A stretch of 64,000 bases of DNA, taken from positions 496,001 to 560,000 of the forward strand of contig NZ_QFFK01000002.1 in the NCBI RefSeq assembly GCF_003149455.1. Direction: 5' to 3'. Under the pieces are notes generated by a model, which worked only from the letters and a program-made list of their open reading frames with translations, ran no database searches and was not told the DNA's origin. Shown piece after piece: positions 34,767-43,718 of this stretch. Numbering within the stretch: position 1 is the stretch's first letter; each line of letters opens with the position of its first letter. The translations under genes and the position numbers were made by a program. This DNA comes from Chitinophaga deserti. Its GTDB lineage: Bacteria; Bacteroidota; Bacteroidia; Chitinophagales; Chitinophagaceae.

Positions 34767-34820
34767 TTGTCAATAAAAATGTTATATTGATATTGTCCGT
34801 ATCACATTTATCATTGACAA
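34767..34820. promoter_or_regulatory. Inverted repeat in the divergent control region
   Basis: TTGTCAAT (34767-34774) and ATTGACAA (34813-34820) are perfect inverse copies 38 nt apart; the sequences beside them (AAAAATG and CATTTATC) extend the symmetry loosely. They flank the presumed promoters of two divergent regulator-like genes, suggesting binding sites of one of them. Confidence 0.35.
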
Positions 34821-34850
34821 CGATTACAAGTATAACAAAATATATTTACA

Positions 34851-35429
34851 TTGGAGTCGGTTTCAAAAAATATAATTCATGAAGGCGCGCGTCTGAAACA
34901 GATCGTTCGCGACAAAGGCATGAAGATCCTGGATTTCGCCAGGCAGGCCGGTTTCAGCAACCAGATCGCCCATTATTATTTCCGTAAGGAAGCCATTAAG
35001 CGATCCACCCTGCTGGAGTTCTGCACAATGTTGGGCATCAGCCTCGACGAGTTCTATGGCTGGACGCACCCGCGCCGTGCCCTCCCTCAGCCGGCACAGG
35101 AACAGCATCATGGCCGCCGCCTCGACGAAATGATTGAAGAAAAGGGCCTCAATAAAACGCGCCTCGCTAATCGAATGGCCCTCAGCAGGAGGGCACTCTA
35201 TAACCTCCTGGAGAAACCGGTATTCACCCCCGATCAGCTCAAGAAAGTGTGCCAGGTGCTGGAAATCAGCCAGAAAGAATTCGTGGGCGGGAATAATGTG
35301 GAAGATGGCGGCGCAGAGCTGGTGGAAACCGAAACCTGGAAAGACAAATACTATAAACTGCTGGAAGACTATAACCTTGCACTCCTCGAATTAGCCCGGC
35401 TCCGGGAAAGCGCATCAGCCAATTCTTAA
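34851..35429 (+). CDS. Transcriptional regulator with two XRE-type HTH domains
   Basis: 192 residues from a TTG start (34851); there is no ATG before residue 24, and starting there would cut the first domain. Domain 1 (residues ~12-65: GARLKQIVRDKGMKILDFARQAG, then LLEFCTMLGISLDEFYGW) and domain 2 (~85-140: RRLDEMIEEKGLNKTRLANRMALSRRALYNLL, then LKKVCQVLEISQKEFVGG) are both Cro/C1-type folds, so one chain may bind two half-sites. A C-terminal helix (WKDKYYKLLEDYNLALLELARL) looks like a coiled coil for dimerisation. Divergent from the 80-residue HTH-like ORF. Confidence 0.8.
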   Translation: MESVSKNIIHEGARLKQIVRDKGMKILDFARQAGFSNQIAHYYFRKEAIKRSTLLEFCTMLGISLDEFYGWTHPRRALPQPAQEQHHGRRLDEMIEEKGLNKTRLANRMALSRRALYNLLEKPVFTPDQLKKVCQVLEISQKEFVGGNNVEDGGAELVETETWKDKYYKLLEDYNLALLELARLRESASANS

Positions 35430-35464
35430 AAAAAAGATGCCGCTGCCTTAGTGGCAACAGCATC
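35428..35464 (-). terminator. Minus-strand terminator with no minus-strand gene upstream
   Basis: On the minus strand 12 paired positions (35453-35464 with 35436-35447, two G-U) and a 5-nt loop are followed by eight T (35428-35435). On the plus strand the stem is less stable and no U-run follows, so it does not belong to the regulator gene. Confidence 0.65.
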
Positions 35465-35540
35465 CTCAGGGTTTCACAGGTCAGGAACTTGAGGGCTTGA
35501 TGTTAACAAACACCAGAAGAATTCTTATAGCTATTACGGT
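35430..35540 (-). ncRNA. Candidate small RNA of about 110 nt, minus strand
   Basis: A minus-strand TACTTTTG box (35542-35549, fits TAnnTTTG) lies about 110 nt upstream of the minus-strand terminator at 35428-35464. Between them there is no ORF with a usable start. The predicted RNA would be antisense to nothing and lie between the regulator gene and the secreted-protein gene. No -33 element was found, which lowers confidence. Confidence 0.35.
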
Positions 35541-35541
35541 A

Positions 35542-35549
35542 CAAAAGTA
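35542..35549 (-). promoter_or_regulatory. -7 box TACTTTTG of the minus-strand RNA
   Basis: Matches TAnnTTTG on the minus strand; no TTTG/TTG at 17-23 nt upstream. Confidence 0.35.
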
Positions 35550-35669
35550 TTGGTACTGTGTTACCTGTATATTGCGGATCCGGAAAATTTTCTCCTCAAT
35601 GAGGAAAAAAACATTCATTTTATATATATTAGCAATCCTATATCTATAAAACTATCCGATCCCTTTGCT

Positions 35670-36101
35670 ATGAAACACTGCCTATCCGCCTTGATCATGT
35701 GCCTCATCCTGCTGGTGGGGAAAGCCCAGCAGGCATCTGCTCCCGAAGTAAAAGAGTTTGAGCTCTACTGGAAAAAAGTGCATGCTGCCATCATGAAGAA
35801 AGATTACACTGCCGTTTCCCGGTTTATCGAATTCCCGCTCGTTGTCCGTAAAAGCATCTCCGATACGGCTGTTACCACCGTGGATGCCAAAGAATTTGCA
35901 AATTTCTTCTCCGCTTATCTCGACATGCCTGCCCGCGACAGCTTTATTAATAAGTACGGACTCCTTAAAAACCGCCGCGATCTCAATGATGACGATAAGT
36001 CCATGATCTCTGAAGAATCCGCCACCATGGAGGATTTCGAGTTTCAGAAAGTAGACGGGCAATGGAAAATGGTATACGTTTACGCCACCCAGCCGGAGTG
36101 A
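35670..36101 (+). CDS. Secreted hypothetical protein, 143 residues
   Basis: Start at the ATG at 35670, which opens a signal peptide (MKHCLSALIMCLILLVGKAQQ); a reading from 35550 adds 40 residues ahead of it and is unlikely. The mature part has an ELYWKKVHAAIMKKDYTAVSRFIEFPLVV segment and ends in EFQKVDGQWKMVYVYA, a pattern seen in NTF2-like or DUF4348-like periplasmic proteins; the family is a guess. An AT-rich leader with no perfect promoter box precedes it. Confidence 0.6.
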   Translation: MKHCLSALIMCLILLVGKAQQASAPEVKEFELYWKKVHAAIMKKDYTAVSRFIEFPLVVRKSISDTAVTTVDAKEFANFFSAYLDMPARDSFINKYGLLKNRRDLNDDDKSMISEESATMEDFEFQKVDGQWKMVYVYATQPE

Positions 36102-36193
36102 TCTGGGTATTAATTCAAATATAAAATAAACCCCTACCGAGAAATTTACCGGGCTTCTTCCATTTTTTTAACCGGAAAACACAATTATTCCCT

Positions 36194-36249
36194 TAATTTT
36201 GCACGATTTTTTTGTGCGCTCGCAGCGCATGAAAAATCGGAGGTTTTTC
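36194..36249 (+). promoter_or_regulatory. carB -7 box and leader with alternative hairpins
   Basis: TAATTTTG (36194-36201) fits TAnnTTTG, giving a leader of about 70 nt. The leader can fold as a long hairpin, CGATTTTT..GTGCGCT (36204-36220) with AGCGCAT..AAAAATCG (36224-36239). The 3' arm of that hairpin contains GAAAAA (36231-36236), which can instead pair with TTTTTC (36244-36249). The two folds exclude each other, as in attenuator-type control; no known pyrimidine riboswitch or PyrR site is recognised. Confidence 0.4.
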
Positions 36250-36272
36250 ATTAAAAACAGCTAATTAAGAAG

Positions 36273-39089
36273 ATGCCCAGAGACACATCAATCAAATCGG
36301 TCCTCATTATTGGTTCCGGTCCCATTATTATCGGTCAGGCTTGCGAATTTGACTATTCCGGCTCCCAGGCGGCCCGCTCCCTGCGGGAAGAAGGGATCAA
36401 GGTAATACTCATAAACTCCAATCCGGCCACAATCATGACCGATCCCATGATGGCCGACAAGGTTTATCTGTTACCGCTCACCGTGGAAAGCATAGAACAG
36501 ATTCTTGAAGAGAATGAAATTGACGCAGTACTACCCACCATGGGCGGTCAAACGGCACTCAATCTCTGTAAAGAAGTAGATGAGCTGGGTATCTGGGAAA
36601 AATTCAATGTCCGCCTGATTGGGGTAGATATTAAGGCGATCGATAAAGCGGAAGACCGTGAGCAGTTCCGCCAGTGGATGATCCGCATCGGCATCCCCGT
36701 TGCTTCTGCCCGCACCGCCAACTCCCTCCTCGAAGGCAAAGAATTTGCACAGGAAATCGGCTTCCCCCTCGTAATCCGTCCCAGCTTCACGCTCGGCGGT
36801 ACCGGCGGCGGCTTCGTACATGACCGCGATGAGCTCGACGAAAAGCTCGACCGCGGCCTCAAAGCTTCCCCCGTTCACGAAGTGCTCGTGGAAAAAGCAG
36901 TACTTGGCTGGAAGGAATACGAACTGGAGCTGCTCCGTGATAAGAACGATAACGTGGTGATCATCTGTACGGTTGAAAACCTCGACCCTATGGGCGTTCA
37001 CACAGGCGACTCCATCACCGTGGCCCCTGCCATGACCCTTTCCGATACCGCTTTCCAGGACATGCGCAATAAAGCCATCATGATGATGCGCGACCTCGGT
37101 AACTTCGCCGGCGGTTGTAACGTACAGTTTGCCATGAACCCGGAAAACGAAGAGCTGATCGCCATCGAGATCAACCCCCGCGTAAGCCGCTCTTCTGCAC
37201 TGGCCTCCAAAGCCACCGGTTACCCCATCGCCAAGATCGCTTCCAAACTCGCCATCGGTTACACCCTCGACGAGCTGGAAAACCAGATCACCCGCACCAC
37301 CTCTGCTTACTTCGAGCCCGCGCTCGACTACGTAATAGTAAAAATGCCCCGCTGGAACTTCGATAAGTTCAAAGGGGCAGACGATACCCTCGGCCTCCAG
37401 ATGAAATCTGTTGGTGAGGTAATGTCTATCGGCCGCACTTTCACCGAAGCCCTTCAGAAAGCCTGCCAGTCGCTCGAGAACGATGCTGTTGGCCTCGGCT
37501 ACTACGGCAAATCCCTCATGAAGAGCGAACAGCTGCTGGAGAAACTGAAACGCCCCACCTGGGATCGTATCTTCCGCATCAAAGATGCCCTTATGGAAGG
37601 TGTTTCCGTGAAATCCATCCACCAGGCCACATTGATCGACCGTTGGTTCCTTCACCAGATCAACGATATCGTGACCCTGGAAAAACAACTGATGGAGCAC
37701 GACCTCGACTCTGTGCCCCTGCACCTCCTGAAAGAAGCCAAACAAATGGGCTTCTCCGATAAGCAGCTTGCACTCATCTTTACCAACTGTGAAGAAGAGG
37801 AAGTATACGAAAAACGTAAAGCGGCAGGCATCACCCGTACCTACAAGATGGTAGATACCTGCGCTGCGGAGTTCGAAGCTAAAACACCTTATTTCTACTC
37901 CACTTTCGATACCGAAAACGAATCCATCCCTACTGATAAGAAGAAAGTGATCGTACTCGGCTCAGGCCCCAACCGCATTGGTCAGGGTATTGAATTCGAT
38001 TACTGCTGCACCCACGGCCTCCAGGCCATCCAGGAATCGGGTTTCGAAGCCATCATGGTTAACTGTAACCCGGAAACGGTATCTACCGACTTTGATATGG
38101 CCGACAAGCTGTACTTCGAACCGGTATACTGGGAGCACCTTTGGGAAATCATCGAACTGGAGAAGCCGGAAGGCGTTATCGTACAGCTCGGTGGCCAAAC
38201 AGCACTGAAGCTCGCCAAGCGCCTCACCGAAAAAGGCATCCGCATCATCGGTACATCGTTCGATAACATGGACATTGCGGAAGACCGCGGCCGCTTCTCC
38301 GACATGCTGAAAGAACTGGGTATTCCTTATCCGAAATACGGCACTGCTTACAACACCGACGATGCTATTGAAGTAGCGAAGGAAGTAGGCTACCCCGTAC
38401 TCGTACGCCCGTCGTACGTACTCGGCGGCCAGCGTATGCGGATTGTTATCAACGAGGAAGAGCTGGAGAAATCAGTACTCAGCCTGCTGAAGCACCTCCC
38501 GGGCAATAAGATCCTCATCGATCACTTCCTCGACCGTTGTCAGGAAGCTGAGATCGACGCGATCTTCGACGGCGAGAATTTCCATGTAATGGGTATTATG
38601 GAGCACATTGAGCCTGCAGGTATCCACTCCGGCGACTCTAACGCCGTACTGCCAGCGTTCAACCTCACCGGAATGGTGCTGGCAACGATGGAATACTACG
38701 CGGAAAAGATTGCCCGTGCGCTCGACATCCGTGGCCTCATCAACATCCAGTTCGCCATTAAAGACGGCAACGTGTTCGTGATCGAAGCCAACCCCCGCGC
38801 ATCCCGTACCACTCCGTTCATTGCCAAAGCATACCAGGTACCTTACCTCAACATCGCCACCAAGGTGATGCTGGGTGTTAAAAAGCTCACTGATTTCACG
38901 ATCACTAAAAACCTCACAGGTTATGCGATCAAAGAACCGGTGTTCTCTTTCAACAAGTTCCCCGGTGTGAATAAGGAACTCGGCCCTGAGATGAAATCTA
39001 CCGGCGAAGCCATCCGTTTCATCAAAGACCTCCGCGACCCTTACTTCCGGACGCTTTACAAAGAAAGAAGCATGCACCTCAGCAAATAA
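36273..39089 (+). CDS. carB: Carbamoyl-phosphate synthase large chain (short form)
   Basis: Makes carbamoyl phosphate for pyrimidines and arginine with the glutaminase CarA. The 938-residue product has the two tandem ATP-grasp halves: [20 protein letters not shown] and [20 protein letters not shown] open each half, and GGTGGGFVH and [20 protein letters not shown] mark the first active site, [17 protein letters not shown] the second. It ends shortly after the second half ([18 protein letters not shown]), about 135 residues shorter than E. coli CarB, so the C-terminal MGS-like domain that binds UMP, IMP and ornithine is absent. carA is not adjacent. Confidence 0.96.
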   Translation: MPRDTSIKSVLIIGSGPIIIGQACEFDYSGSQAARSLREEGIKVILINSNPATIMTDPMMADKVYLLPLTVESIEQILEENEIDAVLPTMGGQTALNLCKEVDELGIWEKFNVRLIGVDIKAIDKAEDREQFRQWMIRIGIPVASARTANSLLEGKEFAQEIGFPLVIRPSFTLGGTGGGFVHDRDELDEKLDRGLKASPVHEVLVEKAVLGWKEYELELLRDKNDNVVIICTVENLDPMGVHTGDSITVAPAMTLSDTAFQDMRNKAIMMMRDLGNFAGGCNVQFAMNPENEELIAIEINPRVSRSSALASKATGYPIAKIASKLAIGYTLDELENQITRTTSAYFEPALDYVIVKMPRWNFDKFKGADDTLGLQMKSVGEVMSIGRTFTEALQKACQSLENDAVGLGYYGKSLMKSEQLLEKLKRPTWDRIFRIKDALMEGVSVKSIHQATLIDRWFLHQINDIVTLEKQLMEHDLDSVPLHLLKEAKQMGFSDKQLALIFTNCEEEEVYEKRKAAGITRTYKMVDTCAAEFEAKTPYFYSTFDTENESIPTDKKKVIVLGSGPNRIGQGIEFDYCCTHGLQAIQESGFEAIMVNCNPETVSTDFDMADKLYFEPVYWEHLWEIIELEKPEGVIVQLGGQTALKLAKRLTEKGIRIIGTSFDNMDIAEDRGRFSDMLKELGIPYPKYGTAYNTDDAIEVAKEVGYPVLVRPSYVLGGQRMRIVINEEELEKSVLSLLKHLPGNKILIDHFLDRCQEAEIDAIFDGENFHVMGIMEHIEPAGIHSGDSNAVLPAFNLTGMVLATMEYYAEKIARALDIRGLINIQFAIKDGNVFVIEANPRASRTTPFIAKAYQVPYLNIATKVMLGVKKLTDFTITKNLTGYAIKEPVFSFNKFPGVNKELGPEMKSTGEAIRFIKDLRDPYFRTLYKERSMHLSK

Positions 39090-39109
39090 GGGCATGTTTA
39101 CCATACCGA

Positions 39110-39146
39110 AAGCCGTATCAGATTTTCTGATGCGGCTTTTTTTTGT
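39110..39146 (+). terminator. Terminator after carB
   Basis: 13-bp stem (39110-39122 and 39128-39140, one G-U) with a 5-nt loop and a run of T on the plus strand. Confidence 0.85.
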
Positions 39147-39193
39147 GAATTGATATCTTCTGTATATTCAACCTGTACCATTGTTTGTAACCG

Positions 39194-41233
39194 ATGAAAA
39201 ACCACGTCTGGAAAGCTGCGCCTTTCCTGCGCCTGCTGCCGCTACTGGCACTGGGCGCCCTTGCGGGAACGTACTTCCCGCAGATTCCATGGATCATGAT
39301 TTGTTTGTGTGTAACGTGCTGGGCATTGCCCTTGCTGCTGCCTCTCCGGATGCGGTATGCATTGCACCCGTTGCAGGGGGCGGGTGTGATGGGCGCCGTG
39401 TTTTGTGCTGGGATGCTACTGCCTGCAGTTACCGACATCCGCCAGCATCCGCAGTGGATAGGGCATTACGGAGGTGATACTCTGAGAGTGAGTATTACGC
39501 TGATGGAAACCCCTCAACGCAAGGCGCGTTCCTGGAAGGCGGAATGCCGGATAGAAAGCGTGCAGACAAAGGGCATCCCCCAAACTGCTACTGGCAATAT
39601 GATCCTCTATTTCGCGGAAGACCCCGGACTAAAAGCGGGTAATCGCATCTTCGCCAGTGTAGATGCCGCACTTATCCGCAATTCCGGAAACCCCGGCAGC
39701 TACGACTATGCCGCTTATTGCGCACGCCGCGGCATCTGTCACCGCGCCTTCCTTACTAAATATCAATGGCGGCCAATTCCGGGCAATGGATTTTCGAAAG
39801 CGGAGCAGTGGCTTTATAACGCACATGCATACACCTTAAAAACACTGGAGGCATATATTCCCGGAAAGGAAAACGCTGGCATTGCGGAAGCGCTGCTGGT
39901 GGGCTACCGCGCCAATCTCGATGCAGATGTGGTCCGTGATTATACGAACACCGGTGTTGTACATATCATCGCAATTTCCGGATTGCACCTGGGGCTGATT
40001 TACCTGGGCGGTGTGCAGCTGATGCTATGGCTGCCCCAAAGGCGATGGGCCAATATTTTACGTGCAGTTCTCCTGATTGCCGTGTTGTGGTTCTTTTCCC
40101 TGCTCACAGGGGCTTCCGCTTCGGTACTCCGTTCCGCGATGATGTTCACGGCAATTGCGGCAGGTAGTTATTTGGTAAACAGGCATGTGTCGTCACATAA
40201 TAACCTGGCTGCGGCTGCCTTTTTACTGCTGGCCTTTTGCCCGGCATTCCTTACTGATGCCGGTTTTCAGCTGTCGTTCCTCGCGGTTGCAGGGATACAA
40301 ACCTGTTACCTGCCCCTTTACGGGTGTTGGGCACCCCGGTGGAGCTGGCTCGATAAAATCTGGCAGCTGGTGGCGGTTTCGCTGGCTGCGCAGGTATTCA
40401 CGCTGCCGGTGTGCCTCTATTATTTCAGGCAGTTTCCCGTGTATTTTCTGCCGGCAAATCTAATAGCGGTACCATGGAGTACGATGTTGCTGTATGGAGA
40501 ATTGCTGCTGATGGCAATATCGTGGTGGGAAGCAGGCGCGGGCTGGTTGGGATGGGCAATAGGGTGGGGGATAGAGGGGATGAACCTCGCCATTGGCTGG
40601 CTCAGTGCATTGCCCGGGGCGGTTTGGAATAATATCCGCATCTCCCTTACCGAAACCTTCATACTCTACGCCGTGCTGTGCAGCGGGGTGGCGGCAGGAA
40701 TGTTACGCAGTAAAAGATGTTGCTTTGCAACCTGTTTGCTGGCTCTGATTGGATCTGTATTGCATGCCGTTGAAAAAATCAACGCGTTTTCGCACCGGAC
40801 ACTTGTGGTAATGAACATCCCTAAATCAACGGTTGTGGCATGTATCCGGGGGAATACGGCACTCTGGCAGGGAGATAGTTCCGCACAGGTAACTTCCGCT
40901 TTGCAGGGAGCGGCCTGGTATTTCAATACGGGCGTTTTCAGCCGGAAGGCTCCCGAAAGGATTGTATGCATCGGCAACAAGCGGCTCCTTATCCTCAACA
41001 GCCGGCTTCCTGCCCGATCTACTGCCAACAAAATCAAAATTGATTATATTTTGTTGTCACATAAAGCAGAGGTCAATATCAGCAGGTTGAAAGATTTTTT
41101 CATATATGACTTACTGATTTTTGACGCATCCGTCCCGCCTTTCCGGCTACAGGAATGGAAAAATGCGTGTAAGGAACTAACTTTGCGCAGCTTTTCGGTT
41201 CCTGATATGGGAGCCTTCGTTGTAAATCTCTAA
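39194..41233 (+). CDS. ComEC/Rec2-family membrane protein with degenerate C-terminal domain
   Basis: 679 residues. N-terminal membrane helices and an OB-like exposed domain (DTLRVSITLMETPQRK) precede the Competence core with its signature VVHIIAISGLHLGLIYLGGVQL, GASASVLRSAMMF and DAGFQLSFLAVAG, and about ten membrane segments. ComEC carries DNA across the inner membrane in competent bacteria. After the last membrane helix the metallo-beta-lactamase-like domain is short and its metal motif is lost: where HxHxDHxGG is expected it reads SHKAEVNISRL. purH follows 12 bp downstream, so the two are co-transcribed. Confidence 0.88.
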   Translation: MKNHVWKAAPFLRLLPLLALGALAGTYFPQIPWIMICLCVTCWALPLLLPLRMRYALHPLQGAGVMGAVFCAGMLLPAVTDIRQHPQWIGHYGGDTLRVSITLMETPQRKARSWKAECRIESVQTKGIPQTATGNMILYFAEDPGLKAGNRIFASVDAALIRNSGNPGSYDYAAYCARRGICHRAFLTKYQWRPIPGNGFSKAEQWLYNAHAYTLKTLEAYIPGKENAGIAEALLVGYRANLDADVVRDYTNTGVVHIIAISGLHLGLIYLGGVQLMLWLPQRRWANILRAVLLIAVLWFFSLLTGASASVLRSAMMFTAIAAGSYLVNRHVSSHNNLAAAAFLLLAFCPAFLTDAGFQLSFLAVAGIQTCYLPLYGCWAPRWSWLDKIWQLVAVSLAAQVFTLPVCLYYFRQFPVYFLPANLIAVPWSTMLLYGELLLMAISWWEAGAGWLGWAIGWGIEGMNLAIGWLSALPGAVWNNIRISLTETFILYAVLCSGVAAGMLRSKRCCFATCLLALIGSVLHAVEKINAFSHRTLVVMNIPKSTVVACIRGNTALWQGDSSAQVTSALQGAAWYFNTGVFSRKAPERIVCIGNKRLLILNSRLPARSTANKIKIDYILLSHKAEVNISRLKDFFIYDLLIFDASVPPFRLQEWKNACKELTLRSFSVPDMGAFVVNL

Positions 41234-41245
41234 TTATTACTGTGC

Positions 41246-42763
41246 ATGCAGAAGCAAATCAAATCCGCTTTGATCTCCGTGTTCTATAAGGACAACCTGG
41301 AGAATATCGTCAAGGCATTGGGCCAGCAGGGCGTAACTATTTATTCTACCGGCGGAACGCAGAAATTCATCGAAGACCTCGGTGTGAAATGCGTAGCTGT
41401 AGAAGACCTGACCGCGTATCCGTCTATCCTCGGTGGCCGCGTGAAAACCCTTCACCCCAAAGTATTTGGTGGCATCCTCGCCCGCAGGGATAACCCGCAG
41501 GATCTGGAGCAGCTTGCCCAGTACGAGATTCCCGAGATCGACCTCGTGATCGTGGACCTTTATCCTTTCGAAGAAACGGTGAAAAGCACCACTGAAGAGC
41601 AATCCATTATTGAGAAGATCGATATCGGCGGTGTTTCCCTCATCCGTGCTGCCGGTAAAAACTATAAAGATGTGGTGATCGTTGCCTCCAAAGATCAGTA
41701 CGGTTCGCTGGAACAGGTGCTGGTTGAAGGCAAGGGTGCTACCACTCTGGATCAGCGCCGCCACTTCGCTGCCAAAGCATTCGAAGTTTGTGCGCATTAC
41801 GATACCGCTATCGCTTCCTGGTGGCTGCGTAACGAAGAAGAGAAGGATTACTTCCAGCTCTCCGTTCCCCAGGGCCAGGTTTGCCGTTACGGCGAAAACC
41901 CCCACCAGAAAGGCGTTTTCTTCGGTAACCTCAGCGAACTGTTCGATAAGCTGCATGGTAAAGAGCTTTCCTATAACAACCTGGTAGACGTAGATGCAGC
42001 CATGCAACTCATCGCCGAGTTCACCGAAACTACTTTCGCAGTGATCAAGCATACCAACGTATGTGGCATCGCGAGCCGCGCTAACCTGTCCGAAGCCTGG
42101 GAAGCTGCCCTCGCCGGCGATAAGGAATCCGCTTTTGGCGGCGTTCTGGCCTGCAATAAGGTGGTAGATGCTGCAACTGCACAGTCTATCAACGAAATCT
42201 TCTTCGAGATCCTCATCGCCCCCGGCTTTGAGCCCGCTGCACTGGAAATCCTGCAGGCTAAGAAAAACCGCATCCTCCTCCTGCAGAAACAGCCCCTGAA
42301 ACCTGCGCATATGTTCAAGAACGTACTGAATGGCGTACTGGTACAGGATAATGACGAAGGCAGCTATAAAGAATGGAACGATACCGGCGCCCAGCCTGCT
42401 ACCGATGCACAGCGTGCCGATCTGGAATTCGCCAACATCGTATGTAAGCACCTCAAATCCAACGCTATCGCACTGGTGAAAGACCGTCAGTTAGTTGGTA
42501 AAGGTTGCGGCCAGACTTCCCGTATCGACGCCCTCCGTCATGCCATCGAAAAGGCTAAGCAGTTTAATTTCAGCCTCGAAGGTGCTGCAATGGCATCCGA
42601 CGCCTTCTTCCCCTTCGACGATTGCGTACGCATCGCCAAGGCCGAAGGTATCAACGCCGTGATCCAGCCAGGAGGTTCCATCCGCGATGCTGATTCCATC
42701 AACTTTGCCAAAGAAAACGGCATGGTGATGATCGTGACCGGCATGCGCCACTTCCGCCACTAA
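41246..42763 (+). CDS. purH: Bifunctional AICAR formyltransferase / IMP cyclohydrolase
   Basis: Catalyses the last two steps of IMP synthesis. The 505-residue product has the N-terminal IMP cyclohydrolase domain (YSTGGTQKFIEDLG, GGRVKTLHPKVFGGILARRD, DLVIVDLYPFEETV) and the formyltransferase domain with RYGENPHQKGVFFG, KHTNVCGIA, the SNAIALVKDRQLVGKGCGQTSR segment split here, and SDAFFPFDD near the C-terminus. The ATG at 41246 gives MQKQIKSALISVFYKDNLE. It shares a unit with the comEC-like gene and ends at a terminator. Confidence 0.97.
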   Translation: MQKQIKSALISVFYKDNLENIVKALGQQGVTIYSTGGTQKFIEDLGVKCVAVEDLTAYPSILGGRVKTLHPKVFGGILARRDNPQDLEQLAQYEIPEIDLVIVDLYPFEETVKSTTEEQSIIEKIDIGGVSLIRAAGKNYKDVVIVASKDQYGSLEQVLVEGKGATTLDQRRHFAAKAFEVCAHYDTAIASWWLRNEEEKDYFQLSVPQGQVCRYGENPHQKGVFFGNLSELFDKLHGKELSYNNLVDVDAAMQLIAEFTETTFAVIKHTNVCGIASRANLSEAWEAALAGDKESAFGGVLACNKVVDAATAQSINEIFFEILIAPGFEPAALEILQAKKNRILLLQKQPLKPAHMFKNVLNGVLVQDNDEGSYKEWNDTGAQPATDAQRADLEFANIVCKHLKSNAIALVKDRQLVGKGCGQTSRIDALRHAIEKAKQFNFSLEGAAMASDAFFPFDDCVRIAKAEGINAVIQPGGSIRDADSINFAKENGMVMIVTGMRHFRH

Positions 42764-42790
42764 TCGCTTAGCGAATCAAATTCATATGTG

Positions 42791-42820
42791 AAAGGCCGCC
42801 TTATTAGGGCGGCCTTTCTG
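42791..42820 (+). terminator. Terminator after purH
   Basis: Perfect 10-bp stem AAAGGCCGCC/GGCGGCCTTT (42791-42800 and 42808-42817). Confidence 0.75.
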
Positions 42821-42965
42821 TGTTTTACGGCGTTTTCTGAAATTTATCCATTTTGACTGATAGTACCGGTTTGGCAGAACCCGAAAAACCGTTTCAAAAC
42901 TTGTGTTATTCATTGTCTATGAACAGGTTACAACTTGGTTGCCCCAAACAACAGGTCTGCAAAAC

Positions 42966-43075
42966 CTACTGACATCCTGCTGCCATCCTCCATCCATCCT
43001 CCATCGGTATCCAGCAACAGTAAGGGTTTGAGGGTGTTTGGACGGAGGATGGCAGTAGGGTGGATGGAGGATGAC
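42966..43075. repeat. 11-nt-period fold-back repeat (single unit)
   Basis: Ten consecutive 11-mers from 42966: CTACTGACATC, CTGCTGCCATC, CTCCATCCATC, CTCCATCGGTA, TCCAGCAACAG, TAAGGGTTTGA, GGGTGTTTGGA, CGGAGGATGGC, AGTAGGGTGGA, TGGAGGATGAC. The first four and the last three are inverse of one another around a loop with GGTTTGAGGGTGTTTG. That loop is also found in the first unit at 15711-15821, and 42969-43005 is identical to 15831-15867. It sits between the purH terminator and the sigma gene. Confidence 0.85.
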
Positions 43076-43148
43076 AGGAGAATGCACCTTTGATTTCGAC
43101 CTGAAATGTCTCACGTAGGGCAAAATTTTGTACTATTGCCGGACGCAA

Positions 43149-43718
43149 ATGCCTTTTTTACAGCAACATACCATGCAGGAAGCCGATGACGCCTCACTGG
43201 TCCGGGAATACAAGGAAACCGGCCGGCTGGAGGTTTTGGCTGCGCTCTATGAGCGTTATATGGACCTCGTGTATGGTGTTTGCCTCAAGTACCTCGACGA
43301 TGATAGCGCCAAAGATGCCGTGATGCAGATATTCGAAGAGCTGATCCCGAAAGTGAAACAGCATGATATCCAGGCATTTAGGGGTTGGTTGCATGTGTTG
43401 GCAAGAAACCATTGCCTCATGAAGATCCGGAAGGCGGGTACCCGGGGCAGAATTGTAGCCCTGGAAGAGGATGGCTTTATGGAATCGGAGCATAATTATC
43501 ATCCGGATAGTGGGAATGGACTGGAAGATAACCTCCAGGCCATGGAGCGCTGTATGGAAAAGCTGCCCGCGGAACAGAAGACCAGCGTAGACCTGTTTTA
43601 CCTGCAGGAAAAAAGCTACCGCGAAGTAGCCGAAATTACCGGCTTCGACATGACCAAAGTAAAAAGCTACATCCAGAACGGAAAGAGGAATCTGAAGATC
43701 TGTATGGAGAAAAAATAA
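43149..43718 (+). CDS. Sigma-70 family RNA polymerase sigma factor (ECF-like)
   Basis: 189 residues from the ATG at 43149 (MPFLQQHTMQEADDASLVREY); a TTG 21 nt upstream is possible. Region 2: EVLAALYERYMDLVYGVCLKY ... AKDAVMQIFEELI ... FRGWLHVLARNHCLMKIRK. Region 4: LPAEQKTSVDLFYLQEKSYREVAEITGFDMTKVKSYIQNGKRNLK. It is directly followed by its membrane partner, whose ATG begins right after the sigma stop codon. Confidence 0.9.
   Translation: MPFLQQHTMQEADDASLVREYKETGRLEVLAALYERYMDLVYGVCLKYLDDDSAKDAVMQIFEELIPKVKQHDIQAFRGWLHVLARNHCLMKIRKAGTRGRIVALEEDGFMESEHNYHPDSGNGLEDNLQAMERCMEKLPAEQKTSVDLFYLQEKSYREVAEITGFDMTKVKSYIQNGKRNLKICMEKK

Noticed and set aside
35465..35520. CAGGTCAGG near 35480, similar to the conserved loop of bacterial SRP RNA
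   Set aside because: The second half of the SRP motif (GGAAGCAGCC-like) is absent and the local terminator points the other way.
36531..37745. 404-codon minus-strand open frame inside carB
   Set aside because: Shadow of a GC-rich conserved gene; the plus strand encodes complete CarB motifs.
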